A stretch of 64,000 nucleotides of DNA from an uncultured Actinobaculum sp. (GCA_938020505.1 CALIHR010000027.1:71829-135828), one strand, 5' to 3'; shown: positions 1-9,116, numbered from the stretch's first letter. The notes: generated by a model from the letters alone, not told the origin. Numbers and translations are program-made.

Positions 1-2208
1 GACTCTAAGGCCGGAGCAGCTGTTGAGCCTACAGCTAAAGCAGAAGAAGCGTCGAAGAAGTCGCCCGGCAAGAGAAGCCGTCTCTCTAGCGATGGCGATT
101 CGTTGGGCATCAACAGTTCGTCTCCCCGGAGGGAAAAGAGTGAGGCAACCGGCAAGGAGAAAGACTTCAGCGGGGGAAGGGACGCTGACGCGAAGAAGGA
201 CATCGGCAGGAAGAAAGACGCCGACAAGGATCGATCATCCAGTCGGAAAACAGTTGTCGGCGGCACGGCAACCATCGAGAACTCCGCTGTTGACAAGCGC
301 GCGGACGCTGGTGCAAAAGCTGTGAATGCCGACGCGAAGGCCTCCAGTGATTTCGAAGAGGCCTCTAGAAGCGAGATGGAGGGGAAGGCGACGTCGCAGG
401 ACGCCAATCGTCCCGCGACACAAAGAGCAAGACGGACGGGCATGACCACAAACGCTGTGCCCGGGTCGACCGACGAATTCGCGGAGGCGACTGCGAAATC
501 TGTGAAAACTGTCGTAGAGCGCACGAAGATGAAAACTGCAGAACTTGAGCCTGTGGGGGCTGTCGTCAAGTCTGCAGAGTCCGAGCCCGCGGAACCCAAG
601 GATTCGGCGGGGAACGAAAAGGATTCGGCGGAAAGCGGAACACGAGAAGGGCTGAATCAAAGTCCGGCTGTGCCCGATGGTGAGATGCAGACATCCCCCG
701 CCGACTCGAGAGGGAGTGAAGGAATGCATCCGAACTCTGCTGTTCAGCACAAGACGAGCGTTCGAGCTTTCGACCAAGCGGGCGCCGTTGAGTTTTCCGA
801 GGAAATCCCTTCCGTGGACGTGAGGCAAAACAAAACAAAGGATTCGAAGAGTTCGGCGTCTCGTGACAGTTCGACGCCTGAAACGACGGGGAGTCCGGGA
901 GGACAAGAGGCAGCTGACTCCGCAAGTCGACCCGTTGTTGCGGGCGCAGACGCCTCGAACCAGGTTGACGTCTCCGGTCAAGACGGACATTCAAGGCGAG
1001 CTGAAGCCTCAGAGGCGCGCGGCGACGTCGGCAACTCAGGGGTCGGTGACAAGCCGGAGGCCGGTGACGAGCCGGAGGCCGGTGATGCTGCAGAGGCCGG
1101 TGATGCTGCAGAGGCCGGTGATGCTGCAGAGGCCGGTGACGGCGGTGTTGCCGATGCCGTGGAGAGTGTCCGCCTTGTCAAAGGTGATGGTGGTGACGCC
1201 GAGAGCGGCGGCGGCACTGTGCTTGACAGCCACGTGGAGGACAACGGCGAGGCTGAAGCCAATGACGCCGTCGCAAAGGGAAGCAGCGGCGACGACGTTC
1301 TGGCGGAAGGCGCGAGTCGCGCTCAAAACGAACAAGACGAAGCGGACGAAGGCCTCGTTGAAGTTCCCGGCGCCACCTATGCGGAGCTCCCCCTCGACCA
1401 GATAATCCCGAATACGAGACAGCCGCGAAACGTATTCGACGAAGAAGAGCTTGAGGAACTGGCCGCTTCGATTCGCGAAGTCGGAGTTCTTCAGCCCGTT
1501 ATCGTCCGGCCGTTGGCGGCGCCTATTCCTGGGCAGCCAAAAGCTCGCTATGAACTCATCATGGGCGAGCGCCGTTGGCGTGCTTCCGAGTTGGCTGGCA
1601 TTGAGACCGTCCCCGCCATTATTCGACATACGCAAGATGAGGACCTGCTTCGAGACGCCCTCTTAGAGAACTTGCATCGAGCGGAACTCAATCCGTTGGA
1701 AGAGGCGGCTGCCTACCAACAGCTGCTGGAAGACTTTCAGTGCACCCAGGAGGAATTGTCGCGTCGGATCGTGAGGTCGCGTCCACAGATCTCCAACACG
1801 CTGCGACTGCTAAAGCTGCCTCCTCTGGTCCAGCGGCGAGTGGCTGCGGGGGTTTTGTCTTCCGGCCATGCGCGTGCGCTGCTCGGTTTGTCTGACCCTG
1901 GCGCAATGGAAAGGCTTGCTCAAAAGATCGTCTCCGAAGGCCTTTCTGTACGGCAGGTTGAAGAGATCGTCGCCCTTGGCGATGAACCAACCGCCTCGCC
2001 AACTAGCGGACGTAGGCGAGCTAGAAGATACGGCCCCGAGCTCGGCGAATTGTCGAGTCGGCTGGCCGATCGCTTCGACACTCGCGTCAAAGTCGAAATG
2101 GGGGCGAAGAAAGGGTCTATTAAGATCGACTTCGCTTCAATCGATGACCTCAATCGCATCTTGGGCGTGCTCAGCCCCGGTGAGACAGGCGTCGATGTAG
2201 TGGAGTAG
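1..2208 (+). CDS. parB: Chromosome partitioning protein ParB, 5'-truncated by the window edge
   Basis: ParB is a CTP-dependent clamp that loads at parS sites near the origin and works with ParA in chromosome segregation. The frame is open to base 1, so the true start is outside the window; 735 residues are visible. The conserved core begins near visible residue 455 (LPLDQIIPNTRQPRN), with the GERRWRA motif near 522, ENLHRAELNP near 557, and a helix-turn-helix following at about 580-620. The C-terminal dimerisation domain runs to the end. Unusually, more than 450 residues before the core are low-complexity, rich in Ala, Glu, Asp, Ser and Lys, with a six-residue tandem repeat. Most ParB proteins total 280-380 residues. 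A parA gene would be expected just upstream, outside the window. Identity of the core is certain; the function of the long N-terminal extension is unknown. Confidence 0.95.
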   Translation, partial: DSKAGAAVEPTAKAEEASKKSPGKRSRLSSDGDSLGINSSSPRREKSEATGKEKDFSGGRDADAKKDIGRKKDADKDRSSSRKTVVGGTATIENSAVDKRADAGAKAVNADAKASSDFEEASRSEMEGKATSQDANRPATQRARRTGMTTNAVPGSTDEFAEATAKSVKTVVERTKMKTAELEPVGAVVKSAESEPAEPKDSAGNEKDSAESGTREGLNQSPAVPDGEMQTSPADSRGSEGMHPNSAVQHKTSVRAFDQAGAVEFSEEIPSVDVRQNKTKDSKSSASRDSSTPETTGSPGGQEAADSASRPVVAGADASNQVDVSGQDGHSRRAEASEARGDVGNSGVGDKPEAGDEPEAGDAAEAGDAAEAGDAAEAGDGGVADAVESVRLVKGDGGDAESGGGTVLDSHVEDNGEAEANDAVAKGSSGDDVLAEGASRAQNEQDEADEGLVEVPGATYAELPLDQIIPNTRQPRNVFDEEELEELAASIREVGVLQPVIVRPLAAPIPGQPKARYELIMGERRWRASELAGIETVPAIIRHTQDEDLLRDALLENLHRAELNPLEEAAAYQQLLEDFQCTQEELSRRIVRSRPQISNTLRLLKLPPLVQRRVAAGVLSSGHARALLGLSDPGAMERLAQKIVSEGLSVRQVEEIVALGDEPTASPTSGRRRARRYGPELGELSSRLADRFDTRVKVEMGAKKGSIKIDFASIDDLNRILGVLSPGETGVDVVE
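1048..1137 (+). repeat. 18-bp in-frame tandem repeat inside parB
   Basis: Five units of 18 bp encode D(K/E/A)(P/A)EAG. The last three units are identical, which suggests recent slippage. The repeat keeps the frame and lies in the low-complexity N-terminal extension of ParB. Confidence 0.9.
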
Positions 2209-2308
2209 AAACGCGAAACAGACTCCGACGGTGAGTCGGCAGTCGGTGTTGAATACTATATCACAATGTGTGGTCGTCAAGGCCGTTTTGTCAGTTTGTT
2301 TCTCACGC

Positions 2309-2338
2309 GGTTGGGGCAGGGAGTTCTCTGCCCCAACC
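2309..2338. terminator. Hairpin downstream of parB
   Basis: A perfect 11-bp stem (2309-2319 with 2328-2338) with an 8-nt loop lies 100 bp after the parB stop. There is no T-run after it, so it may be a weak or factor-dependent terminator, or simply a structured element. Confidence 0.45.
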
Positions 2339-3045
2339 CAAGCTCACCTGGAAGATCGTTGGGGCCCCGAAAGGCTCTCTTAGTTGACATGGACTGACCT
2401 GGAAAGCCCAAAGCGATGCGGGCGATTCATGCTGCCTAAAAGGGCCAAACCGGGTTGGAAGCCCCAAACTTGCCTGGAGGATCAGACCGATACTGTCAGG
2501 ATAAAAATGCTCGCGGAGATCGTCGGACTGAAAGGGCGCGTCAAGCTTGCCAGGCTGGAAGCGTTCGTCAAAGTTGCGAGGTTCGGAAGTTCACAAGACC
2601 GCCGGGCTGAAAAATGCATCTGTCTGTCGGGCCGTTAAAGGCGGCAGGCTTTCGCCGGACTGGCAGGCTTTCGCCGGACCGATGGAGTCCGACAGGTTGG
2701 AATGCGGGCAGGATGACCGTGAGGAATCTAGGCCTCGGAGGAAACGCCTAGAAAGAGATGCCCGGGAGTGGATGATCGCCGTCGCCGTTGCTTGGGCATC
2801 GTTTGCAATGGTCAGACGAATCTGGGGGTGCGACGGTGGGGATCCACGTGTCTGTTGGCGGGGAGCGGTCGAAGGTCAGACGAATCTTAGGGGTGCGACG
2901 GTGGGGATGCACGTGCAGGCGGCGGGAATCGGGATGCACGACAACGGGAACCCAGGCGTGACGCGGGAACCTAGTCGCGCTGCCGGGAACGCGCGTACGA
3001 CGGCGGGAGTTTAGCCGCGCGGGCGGCGCCGGGTTCGGTCTTCAA
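2339..3045. other. Non-coding stretch with degenerate direct repeats
   Basis: About 700 bases lie between the parB hairpin and the stop of the D-Ala ligase with no convincing gene. Reading frames here have no recognisable domain and no ribosome-binding site. Short direct repeats are visible: an approximately 18-bp unit twice at about 2643-2680, and an approximately 40-bp imperfect repeat at 2811-2850 and 2875-2915 (GTCAGACGAATCT, then a shared GGGGTGCGACGGTGGGGAT core). No parS site (GTTTCACGTGAAAC) was seen. Confidence 0.5.
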
Positions 3046-4008
3046 CTATCGCCTGTCAGCTAGAGCCGCGTTTAGAATCTCCACGTAGAGATCGTCGACG
3101 GTTGTTTCGCTTTCTAAAGCACCGGCTGTTGCAGCTTGAGGGAAGAGCGAAGTCTCCGTCATTCCGGGAGCGACGTTGACGTCGAGGATCCAAGGGCGGC
3201 CGGCGTCGTCGAGAATGAGGTCCGTGCGCGAAAGGTATCTGAGCCCGAGAACGGAATGAGCGCGCTCGGCGGCCTCTTTGACGGCTGCGGTGTGCTCTTC
3301 GGAAAGGCGAGCGGGAACGAAGTATTCGGCGCGCCCGGCGAAGTAGCGCGCGTCGTAATCGTAGGGCCCGTCAGTCGCGATTTCGACCGGAGGAAGAGCG
3401 CGGGGCTCACTTCCAGTTTGGACGACGGATACCGCCAACTCAGTGCCCTCGATGTACTGCTCGACTCGGGCGCGCTCGTCGTAGGCGAAACAATCCACCA
3501 TGGCGCGAGGCAAGCCGGCCGCCGAGGCCACAATCGTCACGCCGAGCGCCGAGCCGCCCTGGGCTGGTTTGACAACCAGGGGAAAGTCGAAACGCGCCTT
3601 AATGAGGTCGAGGACCTGGCCCACCCCTACCTCGCGGAACAGCTTCTGCGGAATCGTCACCGAATTGGGGACGTTTAGGCCGGCGGCGGAGAGAACCGCG
3701 CCCGCCACCGCCTTGTCCGAAGCGACCCTGCATGCGGCAGGGGGTGTGCCGACGTAGGGCACGCCGACGAGTTCCAGCAGGCCTTGAAGCGACCCGTCTT
3801 CCCCGGTGCTTCCGTGGATGAGCGGCCAAACGACGTCGGGCTGCATTGATTTGAGGGATTGCAGAAGATTGGCGTCGACGTCAAGCACCTTGACGTGCAT
3901 GCCCGCCTCGGAAAGGACCGCTGCAAGGCGGCGTCCCGAGTGAAGGGACACTTCGCGCTCATGCGTGAGTCCTCCTGCAAGAATCGCCACCGTGAGCGGC
4001 GCGGACAT
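3046..4008 (-). CDS. ddl: D-alanine--D-alanine ligase family protein
   Basis: An ATP-grasp ligase of 320 residues that joins two D-alanines for peptidoglycan precursor synthesis in the cytoplasm. Visible signatures are EREVSLHSG near the N-terminus, HG at 65-66 with GEDG at 69-72, VVKPAQGGSALGV near 146-157 in the ATP-binding region, YDYDARY, and the C-terminal metal/phosphate motif LDVNVAPGMTETSL. The second Ser of the usual GSS motif is Ala here. The chosen ATG follows AAAGGAG at good spacing. It is transcribed toward parB; a G-rich repeat region separates it from the upstream aminotransferase gene, so it probably has its own promoter. A second Ddl may exist elsewhere, since the main actinobacterial ddl is usually at another locus. 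Confidence 0.88.
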   Translation of the reverse strand: MSAPLTVAILAGGLTHEREVSLHSGRRLAAVLSEAGMHVKVLDVDANLLQSLKSMQPDVVWPLIHGSTGEDGSLQGLLELVGVPYVGTPPAACRVASDKAVAGAVLSAAGLNVPNSVTIPQKLFREVGVGQVLDLIKARFDFPLVVKPAQGGSALGVTIVASAAGLPRAMVDCFAYDERARVEQYIEGTELAVSVVQTGSEPRALPPVEIATDGPYDYDARYFAGRAEYFVPARLSEEHTAAVKEAAERAHSVLGLRYLSRTDLILDDAGRPWILDVNVAPGMTETSLFPQAATAGALESETTVDDLYVEILNAALADRR

Positions 4009-4012
4009 CTTT

Positions 4013-4260
4013 TCTCCTTTGGTCGGGGTGGTTGGTTTGCTGTTTAGGTTGGGATTGTCGGTTGTGGGTGGATTGGTCGGGTTGGGTAGGGATTGTCGGT
4101 TGTGGGTGGATTGGTCGGGTTGGGTAGGGAATGTTGATTGAGACTGATCGGATTGGGCCGGGACCGTCGGTTGCGCGGCTTCGATTTGGTTGAGATCGGT
4201 CGGGTTGGGTTGAAGCTAGTCGGCTTGGTTGAGACTGGTCGGGCCGGATCGTCTGCGACG
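4013..4260. repeat. G/T-rich tandem repeat region upstream of ddl
   Basis: The + strand here is strongly G/T-biased and carries two near-perfect copies of a 38-bp unit starting at 4052 and 4090 (each containing GATTGTCGGTTGTGGG and GGTCGGGTTGGG), followed by degenerate copies built from GGTCGGGTTGGG-like and GTTGAGACTGGTCGG-like pieces. Multiple GGTTGGG/GGG runs could fold as G-quadruplexes. It occupies the leader/promoter region of ddl, on the non-template strand relative to nothing else coding. Confidence 0.75.
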
Positions 4261-4299
4261 GGCGGCCGCCGCGGCGTCGTCAGCATCCTTGCGCCGGCC

Positions 4300-5646
4300 T
4301 TACACTCGCGGCCATGCGAACTCTCCCGGCGAAGGTTTGGCGCCGTCGTCGCCGCGCAGGCCGAACATGTCGACGAGCTCAGCCTCCGCGCGGACCACTG
4401 TGGCCAGACGTTGGACGCCCTCGCGAATTCGCTCCGGCGTCGGATAACAGAAGGACAGGCGCATATGATCCCGCCCCTGGCCGTCGGCATAGAAGGCGGT
4501 TCCCGAAACATAAGCCACCAGATTGGTGACGGCGCGCGGCAACATGGCCTGTGCGTCGAGGCCCTCCGGCAGCTTGACCCAGGTGTAAAAGCCGCCTTCG
4601 GGGCTGTTCCAGGAACATATGGGCATGTACTCTTCGAGCGCCGCTTGCATGGCGCGTCCGCGTTCGCGGTACATCTCGCGATACTCCTTGACCTGCTGAT
4701 ACCAGTCATAGGTGCGCAGGTACTCGTTGATTGAAAGTTGCGCGAAGGTCGACGGGCACAGAAGCGCGTTCTCGTTGGCGAGGATGAGCCGCGCGGCGAC
4801 GGCCGTGGGCGCCAACGCCCAGCCAACGCGGTAGCCGGGCGCGAACGTCTTCGAAAAGGAACCGAGGTAGACGACCCCGTCGGGGTTGATCGACTGAATG
4901 GCCGGGATCGGATCTCCGTCGAAACCGAGCAGACCGTAAGGATTGTCTTCGACCACGAGAACGCGACGACGTTGACAGATTTCAGCGATGCGCGGGCGGC
5001 GCTCGGCCGAAAGGCACACCCCGCCCGGGTTGTGGAAATTGGGGATCGTGTAGAGAAACTTTACCGGTTTGCCCTCGGCCTCGAGCTCGTCGATGACGCG
5101 CTCGAGTTCTTCGGGAATGAGGCCCTCGGCGTCCATCGAAACGTGGATGACGTTCGCCTGATACGCCCGAAAAGTTCCAAGGGCCCCGACATACGAGGGG
5201 GCTTCAGCAAGGACGACGTCGCCCGGGTTGATGAAAATCTGAGAGATGAGGTCGAGAGCCTGCTGGGAACCAGTGGTGACGACGACGTCGTCGGCGTGTC
5301 CGCGAATGCCGTCGGGGCGCATGACCTCGACGATCATCTCGCGCAATTCATCGGATCCTTGGCCTGAGCCGTACTGCAGGATCGACGCGCCGCGATCGCG
5401 CAGAAGGCGGCTGCTCATCTCCGCGAGGAACTTGAGGGGCAGGCCTTCGATGTTGGGCATGCCTCCCGCGAGCGAGACGACCTCGGGGCGGTTTGCCACC
5501 GCAAAAAGCGAGCGAACCTCGGACTGCCTCATTCCGAGCGCGCGGTCGGCGTAGGTGTTGTACCAGGGGTCCAGGCGTGTGCCGGCGGCAACGGCGGCGC
5601 GATTGGCGCTCGCCCGTCGGCCGGCGTTCCTCTGCTTGTCGCTCAT
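4300..5646 (-). CDS. PLP-dependent aminotransferase (class I/II fold, 2-aminoadipate/valine-pyruvate type)
   Basis: A fold-type I aminotransferase of 448 residues. Typical elements are SLAGGMPN near the N-terminus, YGSGQG in the cofactor-binding loop, YTIPNFHNPGG (substrate/PLP Asn and Pro-Gly), and GSFSKTFAPGYRVGW, whose Lys forms the Schiff base with PLP. The family includes 2-aminoadipate, aromatic and valine-pyruvate aminotransferases, so the substrate cannot be named from sequence. A start nine codons upstream is possible, but the ATG at 5646 has AAGGAG at 5-nt spacing and is preferred. Its neighbour downstream is ddl, separated by about 290 bp of repeats; an alanine-supplying role would fit that neighbour but is inference only. 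Confidence 0.88.
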   Translation of the reverse strand: MSDKQRNAGRRASANRAAVAAGTRLDPWYNTYADRALGMRQSEVRSLFAVANRPEVVSLAGGMPNIEGLPLKFLAEMSSRLLRDRGASILQYGSGQGSDELREMIVEVMRPDGIRGHADDVVVTTGSQQALDLISQIFINPGDVVLAEAPSYVGALGTFRAYQANVIHVSMDAEGLIPEELERVIDELEAEGKPVKFLYTIPNFHNPGGVCLSAERRPRIAEICQRRRVLVVEDNPYGLLGFDGDPIPAIQSINPDGVVYLGSFSKTFAPGYRVGWALAPTAVAARLILANENALLCPSTFAQLSINEYLRTYDWYQQVKEYREMYRERGRAMQAALEEYMPICSWNSPEGGFYTWVKLPEGLDAQAMLPRAVTNLVAYVSGTAFYADGQGRDHMRLSFCYPTPERIREGVQRLATVVRAEAELVDMFGLRGDDGAKPSPGEFAWPRV

Positions 5647-5739
5647 GGCGTCTCCTTGGTCGACTGTGCGCACCCCGGTTTCCGGACGCGTTCCCGCCGG
5701 GAGTGCGACCCTTCTAAGTTTGCCACGGATCGGCCGGAC

Positions 5740-6309
5740 TCACGCAGCCGGAGGAAGAAGGTCGTTGCAGAGCGCTTCGAGAATCCGGTCGCGAATGTGA
5801 AGCTTCGGCAACTGACCGGCGAAGCGCACCAGTTCCTCGCCCGCTGTGGACCGGTTCCCTTCCCGCATGAGGACGATCATGGGGACAAAGTCGATCGTTT
5901 CAGCGAAAGCGCGGGAAATGAGCGGATCGAGCTCGAAAGCGGGATCGGGAGGGCGGCCGGATGCGTCGTCGTCGGCCCTCGAGGCAAGGACCGCGTCGAC
6001 TTCGTCGACGTCAAGGACGACGCCGCGCACGCCTGCGATGCGCGAGAAGGCCGAAGTGAGAAGCGAGTCGGACCCGGCGGGCGGCGAGGCGTCATTTAGG
6101 GGCAGGTTTCCGTCGGCGAGCAAACCGACCCTGCGGTGGGCCTCGACGACTCTGCGTTCGAGGTCGCGGACCACCTCGTCGAAGATGACGCGCATGGGAA
6201 CGGCGGGCTCGCACCAGCGTGCCGTTGCGAAAACGAGCGCATAACGCGGTCGGCCTTCTGACCCAGTTCCAACTTCCTCGGTTCTTGCTTCTTCGGCTTT
6301 AGCGGCCAC
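5740..6309 (-). CDS. Hypothetical protein translationally linked to the upstream DNA methyltransferase
   Basis: A 189-residue protein of unknown function. The GTG start at 6309 has GGGAGGAA just upstream and overlaps the end of the methyltransferase gene by 11 bp, so the two are probably co-translated. The N-terminal 20 residues are charged; the rest looks globular and acidic, with no membrane segment or signal peptide. A helix-rich part (FDEVVRDLERRVVEAHRRVG) precedes a segment containing GVVLDVDEVDAVLASRADDD. No nuclease motif could be recognised with confidence. Its fixed position after the methyltransferase makes a cognate partner (specificity, regulation or restriction) a possibility. 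Longer starts inside the methyltransferase lack a ribosome-binding site. Confidence 0.7.
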   Translation of the reverse strand: MAAKAEEARTEEVGTGSEGRPRYALVFATARWCEPAVPMRVIFDEVVRDLERRVVEAHRRVGLLADGNLPLNDASPPAGSDSLLTSAFSRIAGVRGVVLDVDEVDAVLASRADDDASGRPPDPAFELDPLISRAFAETIDFVPMIVLMREGNRSTAGEELVRFAGQLPKLHIRDRILEALCNDLLPPAA

Positions 6310-8107
6310 GCTTCCTCCCTCTGTCCATGCGCCGACGCGACAGAGCCGCGGCAGCCGCGAAAAGGCCGCCGGATTCGGGCGAGCCCGGCTTTGCGCTCGC
6401 CAGTCCGAGGGCGGCGTCGACCATTTCGGTTGCGCGGGACAGCTCGCCCCGCCGCAGAGCCCGCGCGACCAAGGCTTTGATCGACCGCAGTTCTTCAAAC
6501 CGCTCGCTTATGAGCGTGGGCGAAGGGACGAGCCATCCGCGGGCTTCGCCGGGCTCCAGTTTGAGAATGCCGCCTCCGTAGCTGCGGCCGGAGAGCTCGG
6601 CGCTGAGTCTGCTCGCAGAATTGAGGCTGGCCAGGGGAAGCAGCTCCGTTCCCAAGCGGCGGAGTCCTTCCGCCAGACAGACTCCGTGGACGGAATTGAG
6701 ATGGCGCACGCGGGCGCTGTTGGCCGCGAGGCGCGGCATTTCGGCATTCATCGCCGTCAAGAAAAGGTCTGGGACGGCCGTGAGCGGGACGATGTACCAC
6801 GGGTCCCGCACTCTGCATTTGTATGCAAGGTCGACGCCGGTTTCGCTGCCCGCGCGAATGTAGTGCCGTGCGGCGGCGGACAAAGGGGTTCGCGGCCTGA
6901 AAAGCAGCGTTCCTCGGCCTTCTTCTCCCAGAGCCGCCAACGCCCTTGATGTGAGAGACAGCCCACGCAAATGGGAGCTTCCCGCCGGGCTGATCCTGAG
7001 CAGGTCGCGGCGATCCAAGCCAAGCTCGCGGGCGCGAGAGGGTGAAAGCGTGAAATAGCCGTTGTTTCCGGTGACTGCTCCGAGTTTGACCGCGCCCCAC
7101 TCGGAGAGCGGCGTCAATGCCGAAGAATCGCGCAGTTCGTCGAGGTCGGCAAGCGCGGCGGCTGGCGCGAGCAACTCGGTCCATTTGGCTTCCGGGGCGG
7201 CGGGCGCCCACGCCCTTTTGCCGCGGGCCGCGCGCGGACGCGGAGACGCGGCGGCCAGATCGCTCTCGTCGCGGACCTGGCGGACTGCGGCGTGCGATGT
7301 CGAGCCTCCGTATCCTTCGGCCAGCAGGAGGACGACGTCGGCTTGGGCCTCGTCGAACACCCGGCGTTCGAAAAGGACCAGTTCGATGCTCGAAAAGCTG
7401 TCGAAAAGGAAACGGCGAACGGGGGCTGCATAGTTGACGCTGAGCAGTTCGGCGGGAAGAACGAAGCCGAGCCTGCCCCCTCGCACGAGAAACTGGCAGG
7501 CGTGGACAACGAAGGGCGCCCAGCTCGAGGCGAGCGCCGTCAAGGACACCCCCGCTCGCAAGGCTGCCTCTCTGCCGGCAGTTCGCGAGGCGCCCGCGAA
7601 CCCCTGATACCTGACGTAGGGAGGATTGCCTACGACGGCGTCGTAGCGTGCTTCGGCCGGAATTGCAAAGAAATCGGCGACCTGGATATGTGCGTGCGCG
7701 CCGAGCGCGACGACGCGTTTGCGGGCAGCCGCCGCGCTCGGAGGGTCGACGTCCACTCCATCGACTCGGATCTCACGGGGCTCGGCCTCACAGGCCGCTG
7801 CCTCGCAGACTGCGAACTTTTCGCCGACAGGCCTCTCCTCGCAGATTTCCCTCTCTTCGCGGGCGGTTTGCCCTTCGCCAATCGCGGGCTTTCGAACGCA
7901 GGCCTCGACCGGCCGCGCCGAGGAAAGCTCGAGAAGCTTCATCGCGGCCGGCGCAAGGAAGGCGGCGTCGCCGCACGAAGGATCGAGGACGCTGTCACCC
8001 GCCCTGCGCACTGCCCAATCGACGATGAACCGCGCGATCGGAGCGGGAGTGAAAAAGGCTCCGCGAGCTTTGCGGGCGTTGGAAGCGGAGGCTTGAGACA
8101 TACTCAT
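6299..8107 (-). CDS. DNA adenine-specific methyltransferase (TaqI/Eco57I-like, NPPY)
   Basis: A class I SAM-dependent N6-adenine DNA methyltransferase of 602 residues. The N-terminal RGAFFTPAPIARFIVDW leads to SAM motif I DPSCGDAAFL at 42-51, the acidic motif II VDGVDVDPP near 115-122, and catalytic motif IV NPPYVR at 161-166. The C-terminal half would hold target recognition. Between motifs I and II there is an insertion of about 50 residues (64-113), Glu/Ala/Cys-rich and repetitive, not usual in this family. The only partner is the unknown 189-aa protein overlapping its 3' end. It sits inside a conserved core locus between trxB and the aminotransferase, so it is probably an acquired solitary methyltransferase or a two-gene modification system. 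Confidence 0.85.
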   Translation of the reverse strand: MSMSQASASNARKARGAFFTPAPIARFIVDWAVRRAGDSVLDPSCGDAAFLAPAAMKLLELSSARPVEACVRKPAIGEGQTAREEREICEERPVGEKFAVCEAAACEAEPREIRVDGVDVDPPSAAAARKRVVALGAHAHIQVADFFAIPAEARYDAVVGNPPYVRYQGFAGASRTAGREAALRAGVSLTALASSWAPFVVHACQFLVRGGRLGFVLPAELLSVNYAAPVRRFLFDSFSSIELVLFERRVFDEAQADVVLLLAEGYGGSTSHAAVRQVRDESDLAAASPRPRAARGKRAWAPAAPEAKWTELLAPAAALADLDELRDSSALTPLSEWGAVKLGAVTGNNGYFTLSPSRARELGLDRRDLLRISPAGSSHLRGLSLTSRALAALGEEGRGTLLFRPRTPLSAAARHYIRAGSETGVDLAYKCRVRDPWYIVPLTAVPDLFLTAMNAEMPRLAANSARVRHLNSVHGVCLAEGLRRLGTELLPLASLNSASRLSAELSGRSYGGGILKLEPGEARGWLVPSPTLISERFEELRSIKALVARALRRGELSRATEMVDAALGLASAKPGSPESGGLFAAAAALSRRRMDRGRKRGR

Positions 8108-8180
8108 ATGATGCTACGCGCCTCCGACAGAATTCGGAGGGGCGACGCCGGAAGCTGGCGTGCGACGCGGAAGTCTCCGG

Positions 8181-9116
8181 TCAGCCGCGCAGGTTTTCGA
8201 GGTACGCCTGGGCGTCCAGCGCGGCGCGAGCTCCCGAGCCTGCCGCCGTGATGGCTTGGCGGTACGTGTGATCGACGGCGTCGCCGGCCGCGAAAACTCC
8301 GGGGACGTTCGTGCGGGTGGAGGGCTCGTCGACCAAAATGTACCCGGCGCCGTCCAAGGCGACTTCGTCGCGAACGAGCGCGGTGCGCGGGTCATGGCCG
8401 ATCGCCACAAAGAATCCCGCGACGGGGAGCACCGAGGTTTCGCCCGTGACGGTGTCGGCGAGCGTGGCGGATTCGAGTGTCTCGCCGCCGGAAAGCTCGG
8501 AGACCGTCTTGTTCCAGTGAACCTCGATCTTGGGCTCGGCCGCGACGCGGTCGGCCAGCACCTTCGACGCGCGGAACTGGTCTCGGCGGTGGATCAGGTG
8601 AACTTTCGAGCCGAAACGCGCGAGGAAAAGCGCTTCCGTCAGCGCCGAATCTCCGCCTCCGACGACGGCGATCTCCCTGTCCCTGAAGAAGAAGCCGTCA
8701 CATGTTGCGCAGTAGGACACGCCCTTGCCGGAATAGAGACGTTCGCCCTCGATGCCGAGCTTCTTGTACGCCGAGCCGAGCGCGAGGATCACCGTTTTCG
8801 CCTTGTACGTCGAGGAGTCTGTGACGACAGTCTTGACGCCGCCTTCGAGCCGGAGCTCTGTTGCGTCTTCGTACTCAACCGAGGCGCCGAACTTCTGCGC
8901 CTGGGCCTGGAATTTGTCCATGAGGTCGGGGCCCATGACCCCATCGGGCCAGCCGGGGAAGTTCTCGACTTCGGTGGTGTTCATGAGCGCTCCGCCGGCC
9001 TCCAGGGCGCCGGCCACGACCAGCGGCTCGAATCCCGCGCGGGCCGTGTATATGGCGGCCGTCCAGCCGGCGGGGCCGGATCCGACGATGACGACGTCGT
9101 GAACTTTCTCAGTCAT
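8181..9116 (-). CDS. trxB: Thioredoxin-disulfide reductase
   Basis: A low-molecular-weight FAD/NADPH thioredoxin reductase of 311 residues, the usual length. It shows the FAD-binding GSGPAG at 12-17, the redox-active CATC at 136-139, the NADPH-binding VVGGGDSA with the HRRDQFR basic segment, and the C-terminal FAD motif VFAAGDAVD. It reduces thioredoxin with NADPH in the cytoplasm. The trxA gene that follows trxB in many actinobacteria is not present next to it here. Confidence 0.96.
   Translation of the reverse strand: MTEKVHDVVIVGSGPAGWTAAIYTARAGFEPLVVAGALEAGGALMNTTEVENFPGWPDGVMGPDLMDKFQAQAQKFGASVEYEDATELRLEGGVKTVVTDSSTYKAKTVILALGSAYKKLGIEGERLYSGKGVSYCATCDGFFFRDREIAVVGGGDSALTEALFLARFGSKVHLIHRRDQFRASKVLADRVAAEPKIEVHWNKTVSELSGGETLESATLADTVTGETSVLPVAGFFVAIGHDPRTALVRDEVALDGAGYILVDEPSTRTNVPGVFAAGDAVDHTYRQAITAAGSGARAALDAQAYLENLRG

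Noticed and set aside
2547..3014. Open frame of 155 codons on the plus strand in the parB-ddl gap
   Set aside because: No domain, no ribosome-binding site, Arg/Gly/Trp-rich translation typical of GC-rich non-coding DNA, and internal direct repeats read through it.
2209..3045. Possible parS sites near parB
   Set aside because: No sequence matching GTTTCACGTGAAAC was found; the nearest, GAAACGCGAAACA just after parB, is not palindromic.
4051..4127. Possible CRISPR array
   Set aside because: The repeats are directly tandem without unique spacers; the same holds at 24855 and 55802.
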